Source: an uncultured Pelagibacteraceae bacterium
Lineage (GTDB): Bacteria; Pseudomonadota; Alphaproteobacteria; Pelagibacterales; Pelagibacteraceae
Length of the DNA: 64,000 nucleotides
Direction: 5' to 3'
Assembly (NCBI GenBank): GCA_902582875.1
Contig: CACHTV010000004.1
Coordinates: forward strand, 1 to 64,000
The notes under the pieces were generated by a model that ran no database searches, had not been told where the DNA came from, and was given only the letters and a program-made list of their open reading frames with translations. A program made the translations under genes and the position numbers. The number at the start of each line of letters is the position of its first letter. Positions within the stretch are counted from its first letter, which is position 1. This document shows, one piece after another, positions 25,888-34,406 of this stretch.

Positions 25888-26304
25888 ATGATAGATAAAT
25901 TTGGAAACGCATTTTATTTAATAATTTACTTAGCTCATTTCATTATAGTTGGAAGTTACGCGTACCAACTAGTGTTTGATACTAAAAAATTTCTTAAAGG
26001 TAGAGGAGTAGATAAGACAGCTACTTTAATCACTAGATTCGCTGGTTCATTTATGGTTGCAATAGTTTTAATGGCGATCTATGTAGCCTTTGTAAGACCG
26101 GGTGGTTTAGATGCTACTTGGGCGTTCTTTAATTTAGTTTTTATAATTAATGTTTCAATATTAGCTGTAAATTTTTATACGTTGAAAATTGATAAGACGG
26201 GTTTAACTAAAAAAACAAGAAACGATGGGATATACGCGCCACTTGTTCTTGTAATTATTAGTGCAGTTCTTTGTTACGGTTTAGCAGATAAAATCTACGT
26301 TTAA
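25888..26304 (+). CDS. four-helix membrane protein, unknown function
   Basis: 138 residues with four membrane helices near 7-27, 48-68, 75-97 and 113-132. Polar residues in or near the helices include HFIIVGSYAYQ and TRFAGSF. The short DTKKFLKGRGVDK loop is basic. AAAGGAT precedes the ATG. It lies between two soluble barrel-type genes in the same run, so it may anchor them or move a small molecule that they bind or modify. No family recognised. Confidence 0.65.
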   Translation: MIDKFGNAFYLIIYLAHFIIVGSYAYQLVFDTKKFLKGRGVDKTATLITRFAGSFMVAIVLMAIYVAFVRPGGLDATWAFFNLVFIINVSILAVNFYTLKIDKTGLTKKTRNDGIYAPLVLVIISAVLCYGLADKIYV

Positions 26305-26317
26305 AAAAGGAGGAGTT

Positions 26318-26611
26318 ATGCCAAAGTTTATGAATATTGTTAGGTGTAAAGTTAAATCCTCTAAAAGAGACGAGTATCTAAAAATAATTGATGAGATGCC
26401 AAAGTTCGATGGGCAAATTTCAGCAAAGTATGTTGAAACAAAACCAAATGAATTTTTTATGATTGGCGAATGGAATTCTGAAGATGACATTGCTAAAGCA
26501 AGACCAAAAATGATTGAATTTTTGGACAAAGCCAGGCATACTTTAGAAGAATTGTCCTCAGAGTTAGGAGTTACTGATCCTCACTCTGGAACAGTTATAG
26601 TTGAAAAATAA
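26318..26611 (+). CDS. ABM-like (antibiotic biosynthesis monooxygenase) domain protein
   Basis: 97 residues: FMNIVRCKVKSSKRDEYLKII at the N-terminus, then GQISAKYVETKPNEFFMIGEW and a helical RPKMIEFLDKARHTLEEL, ending GVTDPHSGTVIVE. This is the alpha-beta-barrel ABM layout of small cofactor-less oxygenases or stress proteins. The ribosome-binding site AGGAGG is very strong. It sits 13 bases after the membrane protein gene and 13 bases before the GYD-domain gene. Confidence 0.7.
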   Translation: MPKFMNIVRCKVKSSKRDEYLKIIDEMPKFDGQISAKYVETKPNEFFMIGEWNSEDDIAKARPKMIEFLDKARHTLEELSSELGVTDPHSGTVIVEK

Positions 26612-26624
26612 GAAAGGGGGAGTA

Positions 26625-26948
26625 ATGGCAAAATTTATAACTCTAGGAAAGTATACTGCTAAAGGTCTTGGAGGATTTGTAAGCAATCCATCTACAGACA
26701 GAAAAGCAGCAACTTCTGCACTAGCTGCATCTGTTGGTGCTAAGGTTACTAGATATGCTGGCTTGAGAGGCAAGTATGATTTTATGGCAGAAATAGAGGG
26801 TACTTTTGAACAAGCCGCCGCAGCCTCAATGGTTGCAACATCTAGTGGTGCAGTATCCGATTTTACTATTTTAGAAGATGTAGATCTTAACGAAATAGCT
26901 AAGACTGCTCAAAAGATGGCTTCTACGTACAAAGAACCAGGAAAATAA
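26625..26948 (+). CDS. GYD-domain protein
   Basis: From the ATG at 26625 (AAGGGGGAG 4 bases upstream), 107 residues. It matches the GYD domain: KYTAKGLGGFVSNPSTDRKAA at the N-terminus, the LRGKYDFMAEIEG core holding the Gly-x-Tyr-Asp signature near residue 50, and a C-terminal helical part. GYD proteins are small alpha-beta-barrel proteins without an established reaction. A TTG start at 26601 is also open but has a poorer context. Last gene of the five-gene run; it meets the convergent methyltransferase gene with no gap. Confidence 0.78.
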   Translation: MAKFITLGKYTAKGLGGFVSNPSTDRKAATSALAASVGAKVTRYAGLRGKYDFMAEIEGTFEQAAAASMVATSSGAVSDFTILEDVDLNEIAKTAQKMASTYKEPGK

Positions 26949-27659
26949 TTATCTTCTATAGTTGATACAAATTAAGGTGTCGGTGAATTTTATTTGATTT
27001 TTAAAGTCAGATTTAACTTCTTCGACACCTCTTTTTATTTCTTTTCTAGAAAAATTTAATAAACAAGAGATATATTTATTTTTTATCATTTTTATATATT
27101 TTGATTTCGATATAGACACTTTAAAATTAAAATGACTAACTTGGTATTTGTTGAATTTTTTCTTTATTCTTTTTATTAAATTTTCATCTTTCTTTAGACT
27201 TTCAATTAATTTAGTTTTCATTTTTTTAAAACTTGGTATTTTATTATTTTTAGTTTTAAGTAAAAAAATTAATATTTGTCCTTTTTGATTAAGTCTTTTT
27301 TTAGCAAGATTTAATAATGTATCTATTCTATTTTTGGAAAAAAAATGAATAGTTTGCTTAATTAAGATCAAATCAAATAATTGATCTGTTTTTTTTAAAT
27401 ATTTTATCGCATCAATTTTTTTGAAAATGATATTCTTTTTTGTATTTTTACTTTTTATTATGTCTATACCTATAGGTTTGTTTTGAAATTTATACTTTTT
27501 TTGAAGAAAACTAATGATATTTGCTCTTCCACAACCAATATCAAGAACTTTAATATTATTATTTAATCTTACTTTTGATTTTATGAATTTGTGAAAACTA
27601 AAGATATATTTTTTAGACGAAATCCAAGTTTTATTGTCCCAATTTTTCAGAACCATCAT
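26949..27659 (-). CDS. class I SAM-dependent methyltransferase
   Basis: 236 residues. Motif I is VLDIGCGRANIISFL (about residues 39-53) and the acidic motif II residue lies in IGIDIIKS. A post-motif segment LILIKQTIHFFSK replaces the usual substrate loop. The protein is very Lys- and Ile-rich. The substrate is unknown; small-molecule or protein methylation are both possible. It overlaps the phosphotransacetylase gene by one base, so it is the last gene of that operon. Confidence 0.75.
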   Translation of the reverse strand: MMVLKNWDNKTWISSKKYIFSFHKFIKSKVRLNNNIKVLDIGCGRANIISFLQKKYKFQNKPIGIDIIKSKNTKKNIIFKKIDAIKYLKKTDQLFDLILIKQTIHFFSKNRIDTLLNLAKKRLNQKGQILIFLLKTKNNKIPSFKKMKTKLIESLKKDENLIKRIKKKFNKYQVSHFNFKVSISKSKYIKMIKNKYISCLLNFSRKEIKRGVEEVKSDFKNQIKFTDTLICINYRR

Positions 27660-28567
27660 TAAAGCGCTACTACGGCTGCAGCTATAGAGGCTAATCTAGC
27701 CTCAACATCATCTGCTCTACTAGTAATCACTACAGGTACCTTTCCTCCTACAACTACACCAGCTGCACAAGCACCCATAAAAAAAATCATCATTTTTACT
27801 AAACCGTTACCCGACTCTACATTAGGAACAAGCAATATATCGGTTTTTCCAGCTACATTATTGCTTATTCCTTTTATTTGTGCAGCTTTTTCAGAAACTG
27901 AATTATCAAAAGCCATTGGACCAAAAACATCAGCATCAATACCTTCTTCTTTCGCTCTTTTAGTTAATTCTTTAGCGTCAATTGAACTTGGCATGCTATC
28001 TAAAACTTCTTCTGTAGCTGACAACACAGATACTTTTGGCTTTGATATACCAATACGTTTTGCAAAATCAATTGAATTTTTAAGTATGTGCATTTTAGTT
28101 TCTAATTTAGGTAAAACATTTAATGCTCCATCAGTAATTATGAATGGTTTATCATTTTTTTCTAAAGTCATATGCCATATGTGGCTTAATCTTTTTTTAC
28201 CTATCAAATTTAAATCTCTTTTTAAAACCGCTTTCATCAATACATCGGTGTGGATATGTCCTTTAACAATAATTTTTACCTTTTCCTCGCTGGCTAATTT
28301 AGCAGCTATTGGAGCAGTGTTATTTTCAATTGCTTCATGAATTACTTCGTATTTGGAGATGTCCCAATTAATCTCTTTAGCAATTTTATTTATTATTGTT
28401 TTATCTCCCACAAGTACTGGAATTATTAAATTTACCTCTACAGCTTGTTTTGCAGACTCAAGAGCAACTTTTTTTCCAGCATTTACTATTACTGCTTTCA
28501 CAGGCCCCTTCTTTTTAGCAATTTCTAATAGATTGTTCGGACAGATAATTTTTTTTTTAGACAGCAT
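27659..28567 (-). CDS. pta: phosphate acetyl/butyryltransferase (Pta)
   Basis: 302 residues, the short catalytic form without the N-terminal regulatory domain. Family motifs are KGHIHTDVLMKAVLKRD (about residues 106-122), ITDGALNVLPKLE (about 145-157) and the C-terminal GKTDILLVPNVESGNGLVK and GGKVPVVITSRADD. It moves the acyl group between phosphate and CoA. Because Xsc makes acetyl phosphate, this gene can complete taurine and isethionate degradation by forming acetyl-CoA. A phosphate butyryltransferase is the family alternative. It overlaps the dehydrogenase gene upstream by 11 bases. Confidence 0.85.
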   Translation of the reverse strand: MLSKKKIICPNNLLEIAKKKGPVKAVIVNAGKKVALESAKQAVEVNLIIPVLVGDKTIINKIAKEINWDISKYEVIHEAIENNTAPIAAKLASEEKVKIIVKGHIHTDVLMKAVLKRDLNLIGKKRLSHIWHMTLEKNDKPFIITDGALNVLPKLETKMHILKNSIDFAKRIGISKPKVSVLSATEEVLDSMPSSIDAKELTKRAKEEGIDADVFGPMAFDNSVSEKAAQIKGISNNVAGKTDILLVPNVESGNGLVKMMIFFMGACAAGVVVGGKVPVVITSRADDVEARLASIAAAVVAL

Positions 28568-29564
28568 TTAAATTACTCATTTCATTTAAAATCTTTTGTG
28601 GAATAGATATATCTTTTTTTGAATTCTTTTTATACAGGTTATTTTTTCTTTCACCAGGATAAAGAATTGAACTAAATCCTTTAGCCTTAGGAAGTTTCTT
28701 TACTAAATTAATATTTTTATTTATTTCTTTAATAAATCTTTTGCCAATGAATATTTTTGGGTTTATAGTAATGAATAAATGTCCTACATTTTGAGGGCCA
28801 CTAAAATCATCGAAGGGATCTTTAGTTTTTCCTCCATGGCTGCTTCCTGTTATTACTCCACTTAAAATATCAACCATCCATGCTAAGCCAGAGCCTTTAA
28901 ATCCAGCAATAGGTAATTGAGTACCTTCCAAAGCTTTTTTGGGATCAGTTGTAATTTTCCCAAATTTATCCAAAGCTACTCCAAAAGGAATTTTTTCTCC
29001 AAATTTATTAGCTCGTCTTATTTTTCCTCGATTTATTATAGAAGTAGATGTATCTAAAATAAATGGCACTTTACCTGTAGGAACACCAAAACAAATAGGG
29101 TTTGTTCCAAATAAAGATTTTTTTGCTCCATATGGAGCTAATGCAGGTGGTGCGTTTGTAAAGCAAAGTACGATTAAATTTTTTTTTACTGCTTGTTCAG
29201 CATAAAAACTTGAAAGTCCAAAATGTCCACTTCTTTTTATCCCAACAAGACCTATTCCTGTTTTTTTTGCATTTTTTATAGCTTGAGAGATTCCAATATC
29301 AGCTGACACAAAACCTATACTATTATCTGCATCGATATGAGAAACTGATGAATTAATTTTTCTAATTTTAATTTTAGGCTTCGGGTTAATTAAATTTTTT
29401 TTAATTCTATCACAATACATTTTCAATCTTGTTAGACCATGAGATTTAGCTGCTAAAAGTTCTGCTTTGATTAGGTAATCTGCACATATCGCTGAATGTT
29501 TTTTTGAAAGCCTATGTTTTTTGAAAATTTGAATTAATTTTGAACGTAAAACACTTTTTTTCAC
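28557..29564 (-). CDS. LDH2/malate dehydrogenase-family oxidoreductase (ComC-like sulfolactate dehydrogenase candidate)
   Basis: 335 residues of the LDH2/MDH2 family: AAKSHGLTRLKMYCDRI near residue 38, the catalytic His in GIKRSGHFGLSSFYAEQA (about 112), APYGAKKSLFGTNPICFGVP and GFKGSGLAWMVDILSG near 218. The family covers malate, lactate, ureidoglycolate and (R)-sulfolactate dehydrogenase (ComC). In bifurcated sulfolactate degradation ComC works with a second dehydrogenase to invert the stereocentre before SuyAB. The neighbours suggest the ComC role; malate or a similar hydroxyacid cannot be ruled out. Confidence 0.8.
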   Translation of the reverse strand: MKKSVLRSKLIQIFKKHRLSKKHSAICADYLIKAELLAAKSHGLTRLKMYCDRIKKNLINPKPKIKIRKINSSVSHIDADNSIGFVSADIGISQAIKNAKKTGIGLVGIKRSGHFGLSSFYAEQAVKKNLIVLCFTNAPPALAPYGAKKSLFGTNPICFGVPTGKVPFILDTSTSIINRGKIRRANKFGEKIPFGVALDKFGKITTDPKKALEGTQLPIAGFKGSGLAWMVDILSGVITGSSHGGKTKDPFDDFSGPQNVGHLFITINPKIFIGKRFIKEINKNINLVKKLPKAKGFSSILYPGERKNNLYKKNSKKDISIPQKILNEMSNLNAV

Positions 29565-30019
29565 TTAATTATCTTTTTTCCTTTATTTTCCCAGTAATTG
29601 GTTCTTTGCTTAGGGTTTTCTACTAGATCTTTACAAACAAGTCCGTATTTTTTGGTAAGAGAAGCAAAATCATTATTAGCTAGTTTAACAAATTCATTCA
29701 CTTTGTCTTTTGTCATTTGGGCCATTACCTCGGGATTCAAGCCCATTATTTCACCTAGGTCATAATTATATTTTAAAGAAACATCTGCACTTTTTTCTAA
29801 GCCCTCAATGATCTGCGTATCTTTATTTGCTTTCTTAAAACTTTCTGCTGCTACTTTGTAAAAGCTATAACAATTTACATAGTCTCTTTGAATATTTTCC
29901 ATTACATATCTTGCAATTTTTTGTTCCTTAGCTACGTCAGAAGCATATAGAAAGATTGGAAATGAAGAAATAATTAATATTAAAAAGACAAATTTTATTA
30001 GTAAATTAAAATTTTTCAT
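29561..30019 (-). CDS. small exported protein with two cysteines, unknown function
   Basis: 152 residues with a signal peptide (FLILIISSFPIFLYA, cleavage near 26). The mature protein is all-helical and charged and has two cysteines, in YVNCYSFYKVAAES (about 50) and LVCKDLVEN (about 134). The Cys followed by a Tyr pair resembles the exported protein at 25185, and both lie beside a GT17 gene. It overlaps the ComC-like gene by 4 bases and is 10 bases after the GT17 gene. No family recognised. Confidence 0.65.
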   Translation of the reverse strand: MKNFNLLIKFVFLILIISSFPIFLYASDVAKEQKIARYVMENIQRDYVNCYSFYKVAAESFKKANKDTQIIEGLEKSADVSLKYNYDLGEIMGLNPEVMAQMTKDKVNEFVKLANNDFASLTKKYGLVCKDLVENPKQRTNYWENKGKKIIK

Positions 30020-30029
30020 AAAATTAAAT

Positions 30030-30911
30030 TTAGTCGATCCATTCAGAAAATTGATTAATATTTTTAGACATATAATCAGGTAAACTATTTAAGTCTAGTC
30101 TTTTTAATTTGCCAAAGTTAGCCTGTTTTATACCCTTGCTATCAGCAGAATAGTCATAAATAATCTTTTTATCTCGAATACTATTTTGTATATCTTGGAC
30201 ACCCATTCCGCTTTCTTCGTACTCTAAATGATGTAAAAAATTTCTCATTTTAAAATCTATTTGTTGAGCACTTTTAATATTTGTAAAGTGCCAGCCTCCG
30301 TTTTCAATAAATCCAATGTCAGAGTATTTTTTATTTGAAAATAAAGAATCTAATCTAAAAATAGAATATTTTTTTGACTTAACATTTCTTAACCACTGAG
30401 GACTTATTAAATTTTTTTTCTTACAAATTTTACTTCCTATCCATGTAAAGTTCGGATAATAGAGATTAAATTTATAATAAAAAATTTTTTGTTTAAAAAC
30501 AGTTATTTTATTTTTATATTTAAATTCTTTAAGGTTAGGTATTTCATCAAGATCATTAATTAATATTAGATCATCATCAGAAAATTCTTTTAAATTATCC
30601 GACACATGATTTCGCTGAAAGTTTTCTCTGATTACTGCATTATCCAAAATTTTAGAATTTTTTGTCTCTAAATCATCGGATGAATTTATAATTCTTATAT
30701 TTTTAGGTTCTTTATCTAAAACAATATAGATAATTTTATCTTCAAATTTTTTGAAATTTTTAATATCAAAATTTAATTTTTTCTTTAAACCTTTATGTGT
30801 AAATGTTGCCTCACAAATGATAAATTTAGAAACATAATCATTTAAAGTATTAAGACGAATGTCTAACAGCATGTCCTCATCAAAATATTGTAAACAATCT
30901 ATAATTTTCAT
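30030..30911 (-). CDS. family 17 glycosyltransferase (copy B)
   Basis: 293 residues, collinear with the GT17 protein at 24212-25090 from the first residue (MKIIDCLQYFDEDM). It keeps the acidic DLILINDLDEIPNL motif, KLNFDI, WLRN, GGWHFTNIK and a final EW. The two are clearly paralogs of equal length but have diverged along their whole length. It overlaps the racemase gene by 4 bases and precedes the exported two-Cys protein gene. Substrates unknown. Confidence 0.75.
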   Translation of the reverse strand: MKIIDCLQYFDEDMLLDIRLNTLNDYVSKFIICEATFTHKGLKKKLNFDIKNFKKFEDKIIYIVLDKEPKNIRIINSSDDLETKNSKILDNAVIRENFQRNHVSDNLKEFSDDDLILINDLDEIPNLKEFKYKNKITVFKQKIFYYKFNLYYPNFTWIGSKICKKKNLISPQWLRNVKSKKYSIFRLDSLFSNKKYSDIGFIENGGWHFTNIKSAQQIDFKMRNFLHHLEYEESGMGVQDIQNSIRDKKIIYDYSADSKGIKQANFGKLKRLDLNSLPDYMSKNINQFSEWID

Positions 30912-31600
30912 TTATATTTTTTTATAGATGCTTCTGCCAAGATTAGGTTAGGGTCCATAAATACTTTTGATAACTTTGCTTTTTTAAATGATTTATATGC
31001 AAAAATAGCTATAGGCAACTCTGTGCAACCTAAAATGATTTTTTTACACTTCATTTTGAGTAAATAGTTAACAGCAGGTTTTATAGCCTTTTCAGCCTCT
31101 TTAGTTTTTCCCATTTTTATTAATTTAATTGATCTATTTACACTATGAATTTGGAATTTTTTTATCGGTGAAACTAAATCATATTTTTTAATAAAAAACT
31201 TATTATAAATTCCAGTTTTTATAGTTGCTTCAGTGGCCAATAGACCTATTTTCGATCCTTGTTTACAATTTTTCAAAGTATTTTCATAAACAATTTTTGG
31301 CATATTTAATATAGGTATCTTAATTCTTTTCCTTAAATCGTCATACCAGTAATGTGCAGTATTACATGGGATAGATATAAACTTACATTTACTTTTCTGT
31401 AAAAATTTACAACCAATAATTAGAGATTTTAAAACGTTTGAATACTTTTTTAAATTTTTTTTCCTATCAGGTATATTAGACTTGTTATATAATAAAAAAA
31501 TAGGATAATTCTGATCAGACTTACCTCTGTTTAATTTGGCAAGCTTATTACAGAAATCTAATCCAGCTTGTGTGCCCATACCACCAAGTATTCCAATCAT
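30908..31600 (-). CDS. aspartate/glutamate racemase family protein
   Basis: From the ATG at 31600, 230 residues starting MIGILGGMGTQAGLDFCNKL. Both catalytic cysteines of the family are present, in SIPCNTAHYWYDDLR (about residue 80) and IILGCTELPIA (about 183), so it should be active on an acidic amino acid or similar substrate. The frame is open 12 codons further upstream into the TauC gene, but the glycine-rich start motif fixes the internal ATG. It follows tauC by 17 bases. Why a racemase should follow a taurine importer is not clear. Confidence 0.82.
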   Translation of the reverse strand: MIGILGGMGTQAGLDFCNKLAKLNRGKSDQNYPIFLLYNKSNIPDRKKNLKKYSNVLKSLIIGCKFLQKSKCKFISIPCNTAHYWYDDLRKRIKIPILNMPKIVYENTLKNCKQGSKIGLLATEATIKTGIYNKFFIKKYDLVSPIKKFQIHSVNRSIKLIKMGKTKEAEKAIKPAVNYLLKMKCKKIILGCTELPIAIFAYKSFKKAKLSKVFMDPNLILAEASIKKYK

Positions 31601-31617
31601 AAAAATAATTAATTTAG

Positions 31618-33528
31618 TTAACCTTTGCCACGCCAAGGAATGGTCTTGTCAATTATCTTTCTTATTGTGATATCAAAGATTAATCCAAGCATTCCCATAA
31701 TAAATATTGTTATCCAGATTACTTCATATTGAAAGTATTTTTTAGCGACATTTTCGACAAAACCTACACCAGTCGTACCTGCTAAAAATTCTGCAGCTAC
31801 TAAAGTTCCCCAACACATTCCAGTAGCTACCCTTATTCCTGTTAAAATTTCTGGAAGAGAGTTTGGAAAAATTACATGTCTTAGAATTTGCCATTTAGAG
31901 GCACCAAGAGAATGAGCAGCATGAATTTTCGAAAGTTGAGTTCCTGATGCTCCTGCTCTAGCTGAAATAATCATGATAGACAAGGAAACCATAAATAATA
32001 AAAATACTTTACCAAGATTATCTATACCTAATACAGATATCACTAGAGGCGCCCAAGCTAAAGGAGGTACGGGTCTATATAATTCAATTAGTGGATCGAA
32101 GAATCCTTTAGCAAATCTATTTAGACCCATAAACAATCCCAAAGGCACACCAACTATTATTCCAGCAACTAATCCTAGAAAAACTCTTAAAAAAGAATCC
32201 CAAATATGACCAGTTGGAATCGGTATTTTAAATAATTCAAAATCTCCAGTTACAAAACTTAAAACTTTGCTTTTAAAGTTAGGTTTGATTTCCCCTTTTT
32301 CATTATGAACAGGATATTTTCCAGGCAAAGCATCAGCAATCCAATCTGGAAGAAGAAAACCAATTATTTTACTTACATCCATCATTTCATACCAAATTAA
32401 TGGGATTTGTTTAAATCCTACATTCGGGTTTAGCATTAAAGCAAATTTGTTAACTGTGTCAGAAGGTTTTGGAAGCCACCTACCAGATCCTTGTTCTGAA
32501 CAATTAGGCCCGCTAGAAATAATTGTCCCAGATGGAAATAAAAGTATATCGACCCATCTCAAACCACCTTGTTCTTTTTTTTGAACTTTATCGAAGTTGA
32601 CTATAGATGCTTGCATATCTTTTAATGTACTAGGTGGAAATATACTTGCGTATTCTATTCTTCTTGCAATTTTAAGTATATCTTTTGCAAAAGATGAAGA
32701 TATTTCATCAGAAGAACTTAATCTAGATCTGTAATCTTTAATTTCATTTTTTAAATTTTCAAGTACAGTCGTATATTGTTCATTATGATTTCTAAGTTCA
32801 AAAAATTCATCGCTGATTAAATTTAATTCTACTGCAGCTGCTTGAAACTTTAATCCTCTTTTTGTTTTTGGAATAGAGGGAATCTCAATAGTATTTTCTA
32901 TTGAAGTACTTGACGCACTCCAAGAGCCTTCTTCTTTTGAAGCTTTTAATCTTTTAATCTTATCTTCTGGACTTTCATTTGGATAATCAATACTTCCAAA
33001 ATCTTCGGCTAATATATTAATCTTTTCTGTTATTACCCTAATTTGCTCTTTTGTTTGATCATTTAAAAGTTTTTCGTTAGTTAGTAAAGGTATAGTGCTT
33101 TTTGTTTGTGCAACAAAATTTAATAATCTTTCTTTATCTTGGTTATTTACTTTATCAGATTTGTTAATCTCTAAAATTGTATTATCTAAATTTTCAGTCT
33201 CAGTTTCAATAACAGATGTGCTTTTAAGTTGTCGTTCATGGATTGGAAAAAGATATTTAAGTGATAACAAGGACTCATTTACTTTTCCGACTTGACAAAG
33301 TTCATTTGCAGATTTTGGAAAGAATGATTTAGCTATATCCCATGAATAATATAGCCAAACTAGCAGCAAAAAACTGCTACCCACAATCACCCAGTGCACT
33401 CCACCTTTTGATCTTTCCGGATTTCCAAAAACAGCGTCTACTTTTTCTGTTTTTATTAACCTTCTTCCATATAAAATAGATCCCACGATAGCGAAGAAAA
33501 ATAAAAATGTCAGAAATCCTGTAATCAT
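31618..33528 (-). CDS. tauC: TauC-type ABC permease with a ~430-residue N-terminal extension
   Basis: 636 residues, against about 250-280 for ordinary TauC. The last ~200 residues form the permease domain: IWDSFLRVFLGLVAGIIVGVP, PVPPLAWAPLVI, and the ATPase-contact EAA loop AAHSLGASKWQILRHVIFP. The N-terminal part has helices at about 2-20 and 47-67, then a long soluble, probably periplasmic region (about 70-385) with coiled-coil-like Glu/Lys-rich helices, and another hydrophobic stretch before the permease. TauABC imports taurine and similar sulfonates. It is the gene after tauB, one base apart. No frameshift or internal start suggests two genes. Confidence 0.87.
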   Translation of the reverse strand: MITGFLTFLFFFAIVGSILYGRRLIKTEKVDAVFGNPERSKGGVHWVIVGSSFLLLVWLYYSWDIAKSFFPKSANELCQVGKVNESLLSLKYLFPIHERQLKSTSVIETETENLDNTILEINKSDKVNNQDKERLLNFVAQTKSTIPLLTNEKLLNDQTKEQIRVITEKINILAEDFGSIDYPNESPEDKIKRLKASKEEGSWSASSTSIENTIEIPSIPKTKRGLKFQAAAVELNLISDEFFELRNHNEQYTTVLENLKNEIKDYRSRLSSSDEISSSFAKDILKIARRIEYASIFPPSTLKDMQASIVNFDKVQKKEQGGLRWVDILLFPSGTIISSGPNCSEQGSGRWLPKPSDTVNKFALMLNPNVGFKQIPLIWYEMMDVSKIIGFLLPDWIADALPGKYPVHNEKGEIKPNFKSKVLSFVTGDFELFKIPIPTGHIWDSFLRVFLGLVAGIIVGVPLGLFMGLNRFAKGFFDPLIELYRPVPPLAWAPLVISVLGIDNLGKVFLLFMVSLSIMIISARAGASGTQLSKIHAAHSLGASKWQILRHVIFPNSLPEILTGIRVATGMCWGTLVAAEFLAGTTGVGFVENVAKKYFQYEVIWITIFIMGMLGLIFDITIRKIIDKTIPWRGKG

Positions 33529-34326
33529 TTAAATTTCTTTACCCATAATTTCTTCTTCCATATTCCAAATCATTGAAAGTATTTCTTCTCTTTTAGATAC
33601 AAATTCGCTGTTATTTTTGATTTTCCGTAAATCTTCTTTAAGTCCCATGGCTGCAAAAGGTAATTGATACTCTTTATGGATCCTTCCAGGTCTAGGAGCC
33701 ATTACATAAACTTTTTCTCCAAGCAACAATGCCTCTTCAACCGAGTGAGTTATAAGTATTATTGTTTTACCAGTTTCTTTCCAAATTTTAAGAACCAAAG
33801 ACTGCATTTTTTCTCTAGTTAAAGCGTCAAGTGCACCTAAAGGTTCATCCATTAATATTAAATCAGGATCATTTATTAAACATCTCGCAAGCGCAACTCT
33901 TTGCTGCATGCCTCCAGATAATTGATATGTAGGTGTATTTCCAAAACCTTGTAATCCAACTATATCTAACCATTCCTCTACTTTTTTTTGAGTTTCAATC
34001 GGGTCTTTATCTTTCATTCTTAATCCAAAATTTACATTCTCAGCAACAGTTAGCCATTCAAATAAAGCTCCTTGCTGAAACACCATTCCTCTATCAACTC
34101 CAGGACCATTAATTTCTTTATCTCCAAGAATAATTGTTCCAGAGGTGGGTCGAATAAATCCAGCTGTAATATTTAACAAAGTTGTCTTTCCACAACCTGA
34201 AGGACCTAACACTGTAAGCAGTTGTCCTTTTTTGATTTTAAAGTTTAAATCTTTTAGAGCGTGTACCGTTTCTCCTTTGGGAGTTTTAAAAATCATATTT
34301 AGATTTTTTGAAATTAGATCGCTCAT
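33529..34326 (-). CDS. tauB: ABC transporter ATPase TauB
   Basis: 265 residues of the nitrate/sulfonate/taurine ATPase family. Walker A is GPSGCGKTTLL (about 39-49), the signature is LSGGMQQRVALARCL (about 136-150), Walker B is LILMDEPLGALDALT (about 156-170) and the switch His is in ITHSVEEAL. It powers TauC in the inner membrane. It lies after the terminator that follows tauA and one base before tauC. Confidence 0.92.
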   Translation of the reverse strand: MSDLISKNLNMIFKTPKGETVHALKDLNFKIKKGQLLTVLGPSGCGKTTLLNITAGFIRPTSGTIILGDKEINGPGVDRGMVFQQGALFEWLTVAENVNFGLRMKDKDPIETQKKVEEWLDIVGLQGFGNTPTYQLSGGMQQRVALARCLINDPDLILMDEPLGALDALTREKMQSLVLKIWKETGKTIILITHSVEEALLLGEKVYVMAPRPGRIHKEYQLPFAAMGLKEDLRKIKNNSEFVSKREEILSMIWNMEEEIMGKEI

Positions 34327-34352
34327 AAAATAACTATATTTTATCCCTAATT

Positions 34353-34388
34353 AAAAAAATAGGCACCAATTAAGATAATTGGCGCCTA
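34353..34388 (-). terminator. intrinsic terminator between tauA and tauB
   Basis: Read on the minus strand, TAGGCGCCAATT pairs with AATTGGTGCCTA around a short loop and is followed by seven T. It lies between tauA and tauB and so should limit readthrough into the ATPase and permease genes. Confidence 0.88.
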
Positions 34389-34406
34389 TAATTTTATTAT
34401 CAAGAA

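Noticed and set aside
31618-33528. Reading the long TauC gene as a fusion caused by error
   Set aside because: The frame is continuous, with two plausible membrane anchors at the N-terminus and no stop or shift near the domain border; kept as one gene.
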